Shown one piece after another: positions 1 through 10,846 of a stretch of 30,513 nucleotides of DNA (position 1 is its first letter; each line of letters starts with the position of its first letter). Location of the stretch: the NCBI GenBank assembly GCA_030141605.1, contig JAQGDQ010002378.1, forward strand, positions 314,001-344,513. Direction: 5' to 3'. Origin of the DNA: Tubiluchus corallicola (Eukaryota > Priapulida > Priapulimorpha > Priapulimorphida > Tubiluchidae). The notes under the pieces are model-generated. The model made no database searches. It was not told the origin of the DNA and saw only the letters and a program-made list of their open reading frames with translations. Position numbers and translations under genes: made by a program.

Positions 1-233
1 GATGTTGCATAATGTGGTTCTACTGCACCCGTTTCATACTTGTGCGGCAACTGCTGTAAAACATTTGAAGATTTTGTGTGGATTACATAGGTCACCTGTG
101 TCACTTCCAGCAATTCTGTTTTTATTGTGGTCAACAGAGGATTCCTTCCATGATTACAATGACCTTTAAAATCATCAAAACCTAATGCCCAGACCATAAC
201 GCCTCCAAGGTGATTGTCGATCACATACTTGAC
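1..233 (-). CDS. Chitinase-like exon 8 (cut by window edge)
   Basis: Acceptor TTTGTTTGTAG, then VKYVIDNHLGGVMVWALGFD with DFKGHCNHGRNPLLTTIKTE, the last GH18 strand and its C-terminal helix. The frame stays open to base 1. A weak donor (CAG/GTGACC near 98) could end the exon earlier. The consensus WALDxDDF reads WALGFDDF here. Confidence 0.85.
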
Positions 234-3200
234 CTACAAACAAAAACTAGTTAGACGAACCCTATTGTCAGTCAGGGAAAAATGAGGCCCGTTGATAACA
301 TGCAAATGCGTTGCAAAAATTACAAAAGTTGGTGATCAGTAACCAGTTGAATGCTAACTGTGGTCAACAATACGTACAAAAAAATTAGTGAAAGTTTGGT
401 GATGGAAGTTCTAGAACTTGTCCAAATATACTGCAAAGGATTGTTACCTTTTCACTAATACTCCTTGAATCCTCGTAGCCAATCCATTGGTCATTTTTGT
501 AAGCAAATGGAACAAGCTGATCTTCAACCCAAAAGCTTTCATAGCTTGGCATCACTTCAGAACACACCTACAAAAGATTTAAGTAATGCAAGTCATTAAA
601 ATTAATAGAAATAAACCACAATTTTTATTTATTTGCAAATGTGACAAATGCCGCACATTGGTACCATTAAAATGTTTGTGAATTTTCCGAAACAGATTTG
701 CGAATCTTTATAATCTGCAAATTTTGTCGTAATTTATTCATTTATTATGAGTGAAGACGTAGATCTGTAAGTCATTCAAAAAATATTCGCAAGAAGCATT
801 ATCAGTTGTTCAGTTGGCTAAATCTATCACTTAAGCAGTAATAAGATTGGTGTTTACCAATCCACAAGAAGCCGAAAATCTTAATAAGAATAAGCTCAAG
901 CAAAGTTTTGTGGGCACAAACCTCGTAGTACGGCATCATTCCTTCCTGTTGATACATGTGTCCAGCCTTGCCACTTCCTACAATAGGTGCATTTAACATG
1001 TGGTCAGATGGGTCTTGGAGAGTGTAAGTCTGTCCAAAAAGAGGAATTCCCAGCAGCAATTTCTTTGGATCCGTTCCATGGTTTATCCAATATTGGACGA
1101 TGAATTCCTTAAAAAAAAGCAACGATAATAGGATTTAGGTTATCTAAGTACACTAAAAACTAAGGAACGCTATATGGCATGGAAGATTATTAAATTATCT
1201 AAGTACACTAAAAACTAAGGAACGCTATATGGCATGGAAGATTATTAGATTGTCTAAGTACACTAAAAACTAAGGAACGTTATATGGCATGGAAGATTAT
1301 TAGATTATCTAAATACACTAAAAACTAAGGAACACTACATGGCATGGAAGATTATTAGATTATCTAAGTACACTAAAAACTAAGCAACACTACATGGCAT
1401 GGAAGATTAATAGATTATCTAAGTACACTAAAAACTAAGGAACACTACATGGCATGGAAGATTATTAGATTATCTAAGTACACTAAAAACTAAAGAACAT
1501 TATATGGCATGGAAGATTATTAGATTATCTAAGTACGCTAAAAACTAAGGAACATTACATGGCATGGAAGATTATTAGATTATCTAAGTACACTAAAAAC
1601 TAAGGAACATTACATGGCATGGAAGATTATTAGATTATCTAAGTACACTAAAAACTAAGGAACGCTATATGACATGAAAGATTACTAGGTTATTTAAGTA
1701 CCCTAAAAACTAAGGAACACTACATGGCATGGAAGATTATTAGGTTATCTAAGTACACTAAAAACTAAGGAACATTATATGGCATGGAAGATTATTAGAT
1801 TATCTAAGTACACTAAAAACTAAGGAACACTACATGGCATGGAAGATTATTAGGTTATCCAAGTACACTAAAAACTAAGGAACACTACATGGCATGGAAG
1901 ATTATTAGGTTATCCAAGTACCCTAAAAACCAAGGAACACTATATGGCATGGAAGATTACTAGGTTATCTAAGGAAAACGATCATACCGCATCTTCATAG
2001 CTATTAGTCTCAAAAGTGCTTCCGTGATTTTCCAATAATTTATCCCTTTCACACACATGACACAAAAATGCTGCCCTTGCTTGTGTGTGATTTTCCAAGT
2101 TGTCTTACACTTAACTGAAATTACTAAAAACAAAGATATTTCAAAGGCGACCTCTTCACTTACAATATTCGCAGTTTTGTCCACATCGTAGGAGTGAGGA
2201 TGCAAAGGACTTCCATGACCAGCGTGTTTGTTCCATATTCCATTAAGGTGATAAGTCATCATTGGTAAATAATCACTAAACCTGCATTTAGAAATCAAGA
2301 ATATTATGAGAAGCTTTTTCTCTTTGAGCACAAATAACCAGAGATGTTTTTTACACAAGGCGCTTTGCAAGGATTAATGGTAGTAGATGATAGATTTCAA
2401 GGACAATTTTGAGGTTAGTCACTTGACCTGCAGGGCGGTTATCTTCTACATAATAATTTATCATTCACTGATAATTCAACTTTTAAATAGCGTTATTAGT
2501 ACCAATTATTTTCATCAAAAATAAGAAACGTATTTATAAACGCACGAAGAGATTTTCGGGATGTCGTAACCCAAATCTATCCAGTATTTAGCGCCCGGTA
2601 TCGTGGTGGCCAAGATTAGTTGATTGTTGCCGGAAAACTTGGCTTCCATCGTAAAGATCTTGTGAAGCTCCTAAAAATTAAACACACAATTGTACATAAA
2701 TTTAAAATTGACACAGAGATATTGGGTAAGAAGAGTCCTCACTTTGCATTAATTTGTTCAAGCCAAAACTACACCATATAGACACGAAGAACCGACGGTC
2801 AACTAGCAGAACTAACAACCTGCTTTAAAATGCTTGAAAAGATGAATTTCAAGAGCAAAGCAGTTAGAGTGTTATAGCCTGTCAAATACTACTAATATTT
2901 TTATATCAATACCTCTAAGAGCAGTGGTAAATTGTCTCTATCTGAAGGATGTCCACCTCTTCGTTCGTAGCCCGGAAACTCCCAGTCGACATTTAGTCCA
3001 TCGAAACCATATTGTCTCAGGAAATGAAGTACAGAATTAACAAAGGTAAGACGTGAGTTGAGAGACCACGCCATATTGCTGAAACGCTGTGAACCTTCTG
3101 CCCAACCGCCTACTGCTAGCAGTACCTTCAGATCTGGATTTTGGTTTTTTAGGGCCAGGATTCTCTGAAACAATTCTAAAAAAGAATTTTATTAAATGCT

Positions 3201-5483
3201 TCGACAGAAACAGTTAGTGCAAACGGATTTTTTAGTTAGGTATTACTGCAAATAGCAATTTAAAGCCCAACCAGCGTCTTAAACAATGCAATAACGATGT
3301 TTTAAAAAACGTTTAGCTCAAAATTTGGTTTAACAATGAATGCGACACATCATTTTTGTGACATGGGTTAAAGTGCATAAATGGCCTCTTGAAATTCTGA
3401 CAAAATATAAAATTTGTGGAAAGTTACTTCAATACTCATTGCTTCATTAGGTTTTTTCCTTGTACCACAGCTTTGAATGCACTTTTACTTGATCAGGTCT
3501 TTGTTCAGTTTGTTGCTTTCTTGCACCGTGTACCTTGGTTATTGTTAAGTAGGTCTTTACCAGGGATTTTTCAATGTGTTTTATATCGTCAATTTTTATG
3601 TGCTTTATCATTTAACAAAAAAGTTGGAAAAACGCAACAAAATTAAAGCAAAATTAAATCAATTTTTTTTATTTGCCATTGAAATAACTAAAACTGAACC
3701 TCATTTGGGTTTGTTAAGCTAAGAAGTGAGGAGAAGAGCATGTCAGAATGATTGATTTATGATTGATCCATTCATTGTACTATTTATTTCAGCATAAAAG
3801 CCACAAAAACATACAATTAAAATTTACCTAGACTAAAACTAGAAGTGCTAAAAAATACTATATGCAGAAAGTGAGTAAAAGCATTTAAAATTAGAGCTAC
3901 GAGCTTCAAAGTTACGAAATTACGCGAGTTACCATTTCAGGAACAGAAGACATGTCTCGGGGTGAGTCTGGAAAGTTCACGATCCTACTCTGTAGAATTT
4001 TCAAACCATACCTGTTTTTGTTATCGCATTGTTGCTATCATTACGTATATAGTTTAATGTTTTGTGTTGCAAATCAGCCAAATAAAAAATTATTGAATTG
4101 AATTGAATTGTGTCCAATGTGATAATTAGCCAGAAAAGAAAGTCATCAATGATACCACAGGCTGGGGAGTTAAGCACAGGGTGCGCTGCGTTCGTGTGCT
4201 AGGCGTAAAATATGAGTGGTGCATTCGGGGCTACGATAAGCTGAAACCATTTAACAAGCAGAGCCATCAAGATGTTGCAGACCTCATTTTATTTCTTCCC
4301 TTTGGCTGTAGATTAAATTAGTTACTAGATCTATATCTAAATGCGATTAAGTGTGAAGTCGAGATTTCGTACCGCTTCTCTAAGAAAAGAACCAAAAAAC
4401 CATGATTTTTATCATATTGTCAATTTAGTAGGTTTGTGAACAGATTGTAAAACTAGTAAAATGATTATACTTATTTACTTCTATTTATAAACCTTTTTTC
4501 GTGAATGAATATTCGACTGGTGATCTTCAAGTAATTTTAACACTTTGCGTGCAATCTGAAAAGTATTTCGGGAGTGTATAAAATAGACCTGACGTTTTTT
4601 GGTATTTCTACCCACAGTACCTGTTTAAACTCAAAACCCACTACCCAGTGTCCACGACTTCAGTCCCTAAACCTCGATACCTTTTTACCTCAGCTTGCAA
4701 TCTCAATAGCCAGAACGACAATGTTGTGTATTCGTTTAATAGTCACGTCGTACTGTCTCTCTTCAAACACTTAGGCAAATACAGTGGCTGCGTAGCCTGA
4801 TAGGTAAAACGTCCGAGCTCCGTACAGGAGGTTGCGTGTTCGATACGAAAGACAGTCATATAAAAAAATTAAAAAATGCTACGTGTAGTTGCCCTGTGTG
4901 ACTAATCTCTGTTATGTAGTTGTAATTCGTAATTTATCGTGGGCAATAAAAAATCTCATTGCAGCTTTGTTTGTCTGTTCTACTTAAAGCTGAATCATCA
5001 TCGTTGTCGTCGTCGCCATAATCATCATCATCATCGCAATGAGCACAGAAATTTCTTTGGATGGTAAACAATAACACCATATTGGCAAAAGCACTTTGCA
5101 ACAAGCAACTTACCTAAATCTGACTCTGACTTGGCCGTCAGCTCATTATCCAATATTGTGGCGTATCCAAACACGATGTGCGTGCAAGTTGAGGGGTCGA
5201 TGTCTTCTGGTAAGAACGTGGCTGGCGCGGGACGTCGAGCTGCCTCCCCCGGGTAAAAGCAGAACCGCACGTAGGAATCGTAGTCATGAAGATGACTTGG
5301 AACTTCTGGAAAGTAATTAAATAAAATAATTAGCTAATTAGTTATAAGTTTAAATTCGAGATTATCAGTTATTGGTAAAGTGAACACAATATATTTGAAC
5401 CAGAAACCTTTGGAATTCAAACCAATGACTAGACAACACAGACACGTGTGAACGCGGGCGTTCTTAATTCAATCCCATGAGTA

Positions 5484-5529
<46 letters not shown>

Positions 5530-6709
5530 TTTATTAGTTTATCACCATTTTTAAAATAGCAAAATACATAACTAACAGATTTATAAATCTATACAACATA
5601 CAATAATACAACATTACAAAGTGCAAAAGTAATTATTGATTAGTGGTGAAAGGGTGGCGAAAGAACTATAAGTCATCGAGGTCAGCCACCCTCTCAGAAT
5701 TGTTACTAATATAATTAATTAGTTAATGCGCATGTATCAGATAATAAAAAATTATCAGATTTTGCATTTAAGACGAATGAAAATTGAACGTTATACGAAT
5801 GTGTTAGTTTATAATAAAATAATGTTCAATAATGGGAAAGAAGAGACACACGTGCCTATCTTTTAATAATAATTTAACCTTTACGTATTTAAAATTAATA
5901 TTATGAGGACCTAGAGTCAAAGGAAGAAAAAAAATTAATTTTCCGCTTGAAGCTAGCAAAAGTGGATAAACATGTATGTTTAGTTATGAAAAAAAAGAGT
6001 TGAAAGAAAAGTATCTTAAAATTCTTTAGGATTAGCGTTCATTATTGCATAATATTAGGTCACCAACCAAGGGAACTGTTAGTTTACTTACACTTAACTG
6101 TTTACTGTAATTACTAATTACCTAACCATAATATGGTGTTTTGGATAATTAGTCTTTGATTGTAGTGTGAAAACAAAGAATTTAACAAACGATTGCGGTT
6201 TATGCTCACCAACAGATAGCTGTTAATCGTAGATGGAAGGAATCGCAATGGATTGTTAAATTCTGATTAACACATTTAAAACATAGTAACATCGCTAATT
6301 TGGCTACTAAACAATGGTGTTTCATTAACGGCACAGGCACGGAAACAAAGGTTCATATCAATAACATTTGATTTACTTTTATCAAAATCCCACACAAACC
6401 GTAAATGAAAAAAAGAATTTGCCAAAAATTGCGCCAGCGTTAATTAAGATTCTCCAGACATTTGCTGTCAAAATTTCATGTTGAAAAAAACCAATCAAAC
6501 AATCAGTGAAACAACTGCTGAACTTATAGAGATACAGATATGTTCATTTTCTTAATGTCTTACACCTAATAATGGCGAAATAATTTAACTAACCGACGTC
6601 AAACTGTATTTAAAATGTGAAACCAAATTAATACTTACCTGGCTGAGTTTCAGTAGATGATAGTCCTGCCAGTAATACCAATACCAGGCAAACACCTATC
6701 CCCTGCATA
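1..6709 (-). CDS. Chitinase-like GH18 secreted protein (multi-exon gene, 3' end outside window)
   Basis: Eight coding exons (6709-6639, 5305-5114, 3175-2913, 2670-2546, 2281-2164, 1107-922, 567-448, 233-1) join with compatible phases to give about 435 residues without a stop, running off the window. Order: signal peptide, GH18 barrel start (FLPEDIDPSTCTHIVFGYA), KVLLAVGGW strand, catalytic-motif region DGLNVDWE near residue 150, MTYHLNGIW strand, KLLLGIPLFGQTYTL, WIGYEDSRSISEK and the final barrel strand GGVMVWALGFDDF. Family members hydrolyse beta-1,4-GlcNAc chains or act as chitin-binding lectins. Seen here: the proton-donor Glu is present, but the second Asp of DxxDxDxE is Asn, the Asp after MTY is His, and the Asp of WALD is Gly. 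Weak or lost hydrolysis is therefore inferred. After the barrel, at least 30 linker-like residues continue to the edge, so a chitin-binding domain could follow outside. Confidence 0.93.
448..567 (-). CDS. Chitinase-like exon 7
   Basis: Acceptor TTTTGTAG, donor GTAACAAT, 40 codons, phase 0 at both ends. It encodes VCSEVMPSYESFWVEDQLVP and FAYKNDQWIGYEDSRSISEK, the conserved 'PYA..G..WVGYDD..SI..K' block. Confidence 0.93.
922..1107 (-). CDS. Chitinase-like exon 6
   Basis: Acceptor TTTTTTTTAAG and donor GTTTGTGC, phase 0 at both ends, 62 codons. It encodes YWINHGTDPKKLLLGIPLFG then QTYTLQDPSDHMLNAPIVGS, the conserved 'KLxLGIPxYGRxFTL' region, followed by the G-x-AG...EG-x-xPYYEV segment. Confidence 0.94.
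1138..1975. repeat. 55-bp minisatellite, about 15 units
   Basis: A head-to-tail repeat of a 55-bp unit containing AAGTACACTAAAAACTAAGG and ATGGCATGGAAGATTATTAG. Units differ by a few substitutions (for example GCTATAT/ACTACAT). It fills the chitinase-like intron between the exons at 1107 and 2164. There are no spacers, so it is not CRISPR-like. Confidence 0.97.
2164..2281 (-). CDS. Chitinase-like exon 5: MxYD-equivalent strand
   Basis: Acceptor AAATGCAG, donor GTAAGTGA. It encodes FSDYLPMMTYHLNGIWNKHA and GHGSPLHPHSYDVDKTANI. The family consensus here is MTYDxHGxW; this gene has MTYH, losing the Asp that stabilises the oxazolinium intermediate in active GH18 enzymes, while Tyr, Gly and Trp are kept. 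Confidence 0.92.
2546..2670 (-). CDS. Chitinase-like exon 4
   Basis: It encodes ELHKIFTMEAKFSGNNQLIL followed by ATTIPGAKYWIDLGYDIPKI, matching the GH18 segment 'Lxxx(F)...LLLTAAVPAG...YDIPxI'. The donor is GTGCGT after 2546 (phase 2), and TC plus G from the next exon completes a Ser codon. Confidence 0.88.
2913..3175 (-). CDS. Chitinase-like exon 3: catalytic-motif exon
   Basis: Acceptor TTTTTTAG, donor GTATTG, phase 1 in and 0 out. It carries LKVLLAVGGWAEGSQRFSNM and FDGLNVDWEFPG. In the DxxDxDxE signature, Asp (3002-3000), Asn in place of Asp (2993-2991), Asp (2987-2985) and the catalytic Glu (2981-2979) can be read directly. It ends with DRDNLPLLLE, as is usual after the motif. Confidence 0.95.
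3990..4111 (+). mobile_element. Probable LINE 3' end with (ATTGA)n tail
   Basis: AAATCAGCCAAATAAAAAAT is followed by ATTGAATTGAATTGAATTG (4092-4110). An AATAAA-like signal followed by short tandem ATTGA units is typical of non-LTR retrotransposon 3' ends in marine invertebrates. No coding portion is recognisable, and the element lies in the intron between 3176 and 5113. Target-site duplication not determined. Confidence 0.45.
4786..4858 (+). mobile_element. tRNA-derived SINE head (candidate)
   Basis: GGCTGCGTAGCCTGATAGGT resembles an A box, and GGTTGCGTGTTCGATACG about 35 bases later resembles a B box (GGTTCGANNCC). An A-rich stretch follows. This spacing is that of a pol III promoter from a degenerate tRNA. 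It does not fold as an intact tRNA by eye, so a SINE is preferred over a tRNA gene. Confidence 0.5.
5114..5305 (-). CDS. Chitinase-like exon 2: N-terminal barrel strand
   Basis: Acceptor TTTCCAG, donor GTAAGTTG, phases 1 in and 1 out. It encodes YVRFCFYPGEAARRPAPATF then LPEDIDPSTCTHIVFGYATI, the first GH18 strand with the conserved Cys residues. The usual YYTNWAQYR segment is replaced by FCFYPGEAARR, which would alter the early substrate-cleft loop. Confidence 0.92.
5484..5695 (-). mobile_element. LINE/SINE 3' end with (CTTG)n tail, minus orientation
   Basis: On the minus strand AATAAACTTG is followed by (CTTG)n, seen on plus as (AAGC)n at 5488-5529. About 160 bases of untranslated-like sequence precede it. 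A 3' end with a tetranucleotide tail is typical of CR1/RTE-like retroelements. No ORF remains. Confidence 0.45.
6639..6709 (-). CDS. Chitinase-like exon 1: start codon and signal peptide
   Basis: ATG at 6708-6706 begins MQGIGVCLVLVLLAGLSSTE, a typical cleavable signal peptide with a hydrophobic core and small residues before the cleavage region. The donor GTAAGTAT follows 6639 and leaves phase 1. A good acceptor (TTTTTGCAG) ends one base before the ATG, so a 5'-UTR intron probably precedes it. An in-frame ATG 27 bases upstream lies inside that presumed intron, which is why the inner ATG is preferred. Confidence 0.85.
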
Positions 6710-6835
6710 CTGCAAAAATAATCGAGTATTTTCATGATCGTTAGTTATCAATCATTAGTAGAAAAAAATTGTAATGCAAGCAAAAATTATTCTATATAAT
6801 TCCGTGTTATAAATTAAAGTAAAATATATAAAGTA

Positions 6836-7078
6836 TAATATAAAGTAAAAACCGGACCCAATCTTAAACTGTAGGTCAAAACAATCTACTCGTTAAAATA
6901 TTGAAAGGAAACATACTATATAAAGTAAAACCGGACCCAATCTTAAACTGTAGGTCAAAACAATCTACTCTTTAAAATATTGAAAGGAAACATACTATAT
7001 AAAGTAAAACCGGACCCAATCTTAAACTGTAGGTCAAAACAATCTACTCTTTAAAATATTAAAAGGACACATACTATT
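6836..7078. repeat. 79-bp tandem repeat, three copies
   Basis: AAAACCGGACCCAATCTTAA recurs at a spacing of exactly 79 bases (ACCGG at 6851, 6930 and 7009). Units share AACTGTAGGTCAAAACAATC and AAATATTGAAAGGAAACATA. It lies just upstream of the first coding exon of the chitinase-like gene. A separate fourth copy sits at 7921-8030. Confidence 0.95.
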
Positions 7079-7920
7079 TTTTTTCAAAAATGACTTACAT
7101 GAAAGAATGCTTAGCGCAATTTATCCCAAAATAGTTTAGCAAGCACAAAAGAATGGGACACACTCCAACAACAAGAGTAAAATTCACAGTTTAGTGGGAA
7201 AATAATCTGAGAATTAGTGCACTTGTATTGCTGATGATTTTACTCGTCGTTTGTAAAACTTCGAAACTTAAAATTTCGATGTTTAAGTTGGCGAAATAGC
7301 GTTTAGGAAATAAACCGGTAATACATTGTAGTTATAGTTCTGTCGGAATAGGCACGTAACTCGTATACACAGATTTATTTTTGTGGGAAAACCAAATTAA
7401 AACGTAAAAATGTTTTTCTTGCTAAGCATTTTACAATCACTGCACAGTCCCGAAAAGAAAATGAAAATGAGACTTCGGGTCTAGGCAGAAAAACGTCACA
7501 AACAGTGAAAATATAACCACCCTTTTTCATATCCCATAAAAACCCTTCTCCGTTTCTAGGAAAAAACTATCCACAGACCAAGATGTTGGGTCAAATAAAT
7601 TTTTCCGACAAAATTAAAACAATGACAGAACATGAATGATGGAACAAAGATACAGTAAATTAAATTTTGATACTAAAGCCCAGAGACAGGAAATTTGAAA
7701 ATAGATGGGATACAGCCTGGATTTTGTCTCCCTATTTCCCTATTTCCAATGATTAAAGCAGCCCAAAGTTCATTCTTTTTGTTTGGTAAACTAATTTCAG
7801 CATTTCCACTGTTAGACCTCTTACACTGGAGTGAATCTAACAATTAACATCAATTTTGATCCTGAAATTTCTGTGGAAAATTAATGACTTAATTGAGTAA
7901 CTAGAATCAAGATTATTATT

Positions 7921-8030
7921 ATTAAAGTAAAACCAGGCCTAATCTTAAACTGTAGGTCAAAACAATCTACTCTTTAAAATATTGAAAGGAAACATACTCT
8001 TTTTTTCAAAAATGACTTACGTGAAATAAT
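7921..8030. repeat. Dispersed fourth copy of the 79-bp repeat
   Basis: It carries AATCTTAAACTGTAGGTCAA and the same downstream T-run plus TCAAAAATGACTTAC as the end of the 6836-7100 block. The shared junction reads GTAAGTCATTTTTG on the minus strand, a good splice donor, at 7098 and 8020. Either could close an untranslated first exon of the chitinase-like gene; this is inference only. Confidence 0.8.
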
Positions 8031-8039
8031 TAATACCCC

Positions 8040-8971
8040 AGAAATACAATTTCACGTTCGCGCCACTAGTTCTTCGCTGTTACATGCATTTCGCCATTCG
8101 TTAGCTAGACGGGCACTAGCGCCTGCATTTCAGAAACGCAATGCACAAAAAACAGGTGCTGTGCCTCTCTGTTCAGATGCGTTAGTTTGCGACGAACTAC
8201 AAACATTCGACAGCTCATGCGTGAGCACAGCACTTATTCTGAAATTTGAATTTTTATATTAAAACTTGCCTTGCTTTGATACAACACACTGAATACCACT
8301 GTACTTTTCAAACAGTTCAAACAAGCTAGTGGAGTATTTTTGCCTTTGAAAATTATGTTAATTGGTGATGTCATCAATAGGTGGGCTAGCCCGCCGTTAA
8401 TTAAATTTTTAATCTATTATTTAATTATGAGAACTACTTTTGCGGTATTAATTGTGTTAAAATGTATCCCTTTTATCGGACTTGAAATGGGCTGGTATAT
8501 AAAAAAATCACCCTGTCTTCCTTTAAGGATGGAAAAAACCAACAATTGATGAAATTTTGATGCCAAACATGAAAGACAGTTAGATAAACACGAGTATTTT
8601 AGCTAGCAGCAAAACTAGCAATGAACAGCAATCATCAAAATAGCAATAAAGGAAAACATAAGCGATGAACGGACTGTTTAGCATATATACTAAGTGCCTT
8701 TCTGGCTTTTTCCTTAGAGAAATTAAGTATAGCACCGTCTATCAATGATAACTCACTGTATCAAATCAAAGAACGAAAAATGCTTGAACTGGCAGTGTCT
8801 CTCTTCGGTAGGACATTTTTACATACAACGATATAATGCGCTAAGATACTTAATTTATAAGTTTTTGTAGTTACATTACACTACAGACGCGAACAGCTAG
8901 TAGTTTCACAAGTGTGAATCTTTTCAATGGCTTCTATAATTTAACGAGCAGGGTGGGCTCTAGGTAGTCTG
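8040..8971. other. No gene or repeat recognised
   Basis: A+T-rich sequence upstream of the chitinase-like gene. Short ORFs (for example 8340-8549) have no recognisable domain, splice context or codon pattern. Promoter elements could lie here but none is clear. Confidence 0.5.
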
Positions 8972-9293
8972 AGTGTGCATATCACGTTTAATTTTAAATT
9001 ACAGAGGCAAAAATCACTTGGACTAGTACAGCAGTATTTATTTATTAATTTATAAAACAGGTATATTTAAACTCTTAGTGAATTATTTTTGATGTCTGTT
9101 CGAAACATTAACGCAATTACGTACTTAAGACCTAAGCTAATTGCATGAGAGAAATTTAAAATACATACATAAACCATGTGGTGTACAGTAATATCAAATT
9201 GAAGTATCGTCTTTTTATTCAGATCTAAGGGGTCATGGCTAACACAATTTTCCTTAGTAGGCCTTAGGGAAAATTAGTTTTAGCGCCCCCTCT

Positions 9294-9622
9294 TCAACGG
9301 TCAACCCCTTCCACGGTCCACACAGCACCCGCAAAATTGAATTTTTCTTGTATAATATTATAGTAAAGTATAATGCTACCTGTGCGTTAGGCTTATGCAT
9401 GTGTGATAGATCTACAGTTTGTGCTGTGTTGACGGAATTTGAACAACGGTCAACCCCTTCCACCCCGGTTCACACAGCATCAGCAAATTTGAATTTTTCT
9501 TGTATGATATTATAATAAAGTATAATGGTACCTGTGTGTTAGACTTATGCATGTGTGATAGTGAACTAATTAAGTGTGGTCAATTACCTATCTACAGCTT
9601 GTATTGTGTTGACTAAATTTGA
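9294..9622. repeat. 149-bp direct tandem duplication
   Basis: CAACGGTCAACCCCTTCCAC begins at 9295 and again at 9444. Both copies continue through TTGAATTTTTCTTGTAT and CTTATGCATGTGTGATAG. The second copy carries an extra stretch of about 30 bases before the shared TCTACAG. Confidence 0.9.
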
Positions 9623-10200
9623 AACTGACTTTATAACCCTATTACAGGAGCAATCAAATTTCTGTGATTTCAGCTCTTCTTGTTTAGATTTTCCCTCAGC
9701 TATTCGTCAGGAAATCCTTGAAACTTTAACTTCTTTCTTCGTGTACATCCATTTCACTAGCTTCATCTGCTTCATAACTCTGGTTTTGTTGCAAATGCTT
9801 CACTGGCGAATCTTTCTGCTGTTCATTGTCGCCACCCGCCACCCGTCACCCGCTAGCTTTCTTGCTTTTCATTTCCTGTATAATTCCGCTCCTAAACACT
9901 TCGACTCTTGTAAGTTTATTTGGCATAATTAGACAAATGCTATAGAAAGAAGTGTTTATTAACGTAAGGGTCATTACAATAAGCACTTACGTAGCGAGGC
10001 TGCTCGATGCATAGAATAGAAAATGCTTGCAAAATCACGCGCAAGAAATGTCTGAGTGGAATGATGTAATCTTAGAAATACAAATAAAACTAAACTAGAA
10101 AGTGTTTTGCTGTAGGAATTAACTTCCTAGCATCGATGAATTATCCATTTCGACAGAAAGATTATGGTTCGTTTCGTTTGATTAGTGTTGCGCACTTAAA

Positions 10201-10846
10201 GAATTACACATACGCTATGTTGTTACTTAAGCTATGTTATTACACATACACAATGTTATTACTTAATCTATGTTATTACACATACACAATGTTATTACTT
10301 AATCTATGTTATTACACATACACAATGTTATTACTTAAGCTATATTATTACACATACACAATGTTATTACTTAAACTATATTATTACACATACACAATGT
10401 TATTACTTAAGCTATGTTATTACACATACGCTATGTTATTACTTAAGCTATATTATTACACATACACAATGTTATTACTTAAGCTATGTTATTACACATA
10501 CGCTATGTTATTACTTAAGCTATATTATTACACATACACAATGTTATTACTTAAGCTATGTTATTACACATACACAATGTTATTACTTAAGCTATATTAT
10601 TACACATACACAATGTTATTACTTAAGCTATGTTATTACACATACACAATGTTATTACTTAAGCTATATTACTACACATACACAATGCTATTACTTAATC
10701 TATGTTACACATACACAATGTTATTACTTAAGCTATGGTATTACACATACACAATTTTATTACTTAAGCTATGTTATTACACATACACAATGTTATTACT
10801 TAAGCTATGTTATTACACATACGCTATGTTATTACTTAAGCTAAAC
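10201..10846. repeat. 36-bp minisatellite, about 18 units
   Basis: The unit ATGTTATTACTTAAGCTATG plus TTATTACACATACACA recurs with small variants (AAGCTATA, AATCTATG, ACGCTATG). Because 36 is divisible by three and the unit lacks a stop in one frame, a 241-residue frame is open across the array. Repetitive Leu/Tyr/Thr content without splice signals argues for non-coding satellite DNA. Confidence 0.96.

Noticed and set aside
1138-1975. Regular direct repeats resembling a CRISPR array
   Set aside because: Units are contiguous 55-mers with no unique spacers, inside a eukaryotic intron.
4786-4858. Functional tRNA gene
   Set aside because: Pol III boxes are recognisable but acceptor and anticodon stems do not pair by eye; a tRNA-derived SINE fits better.
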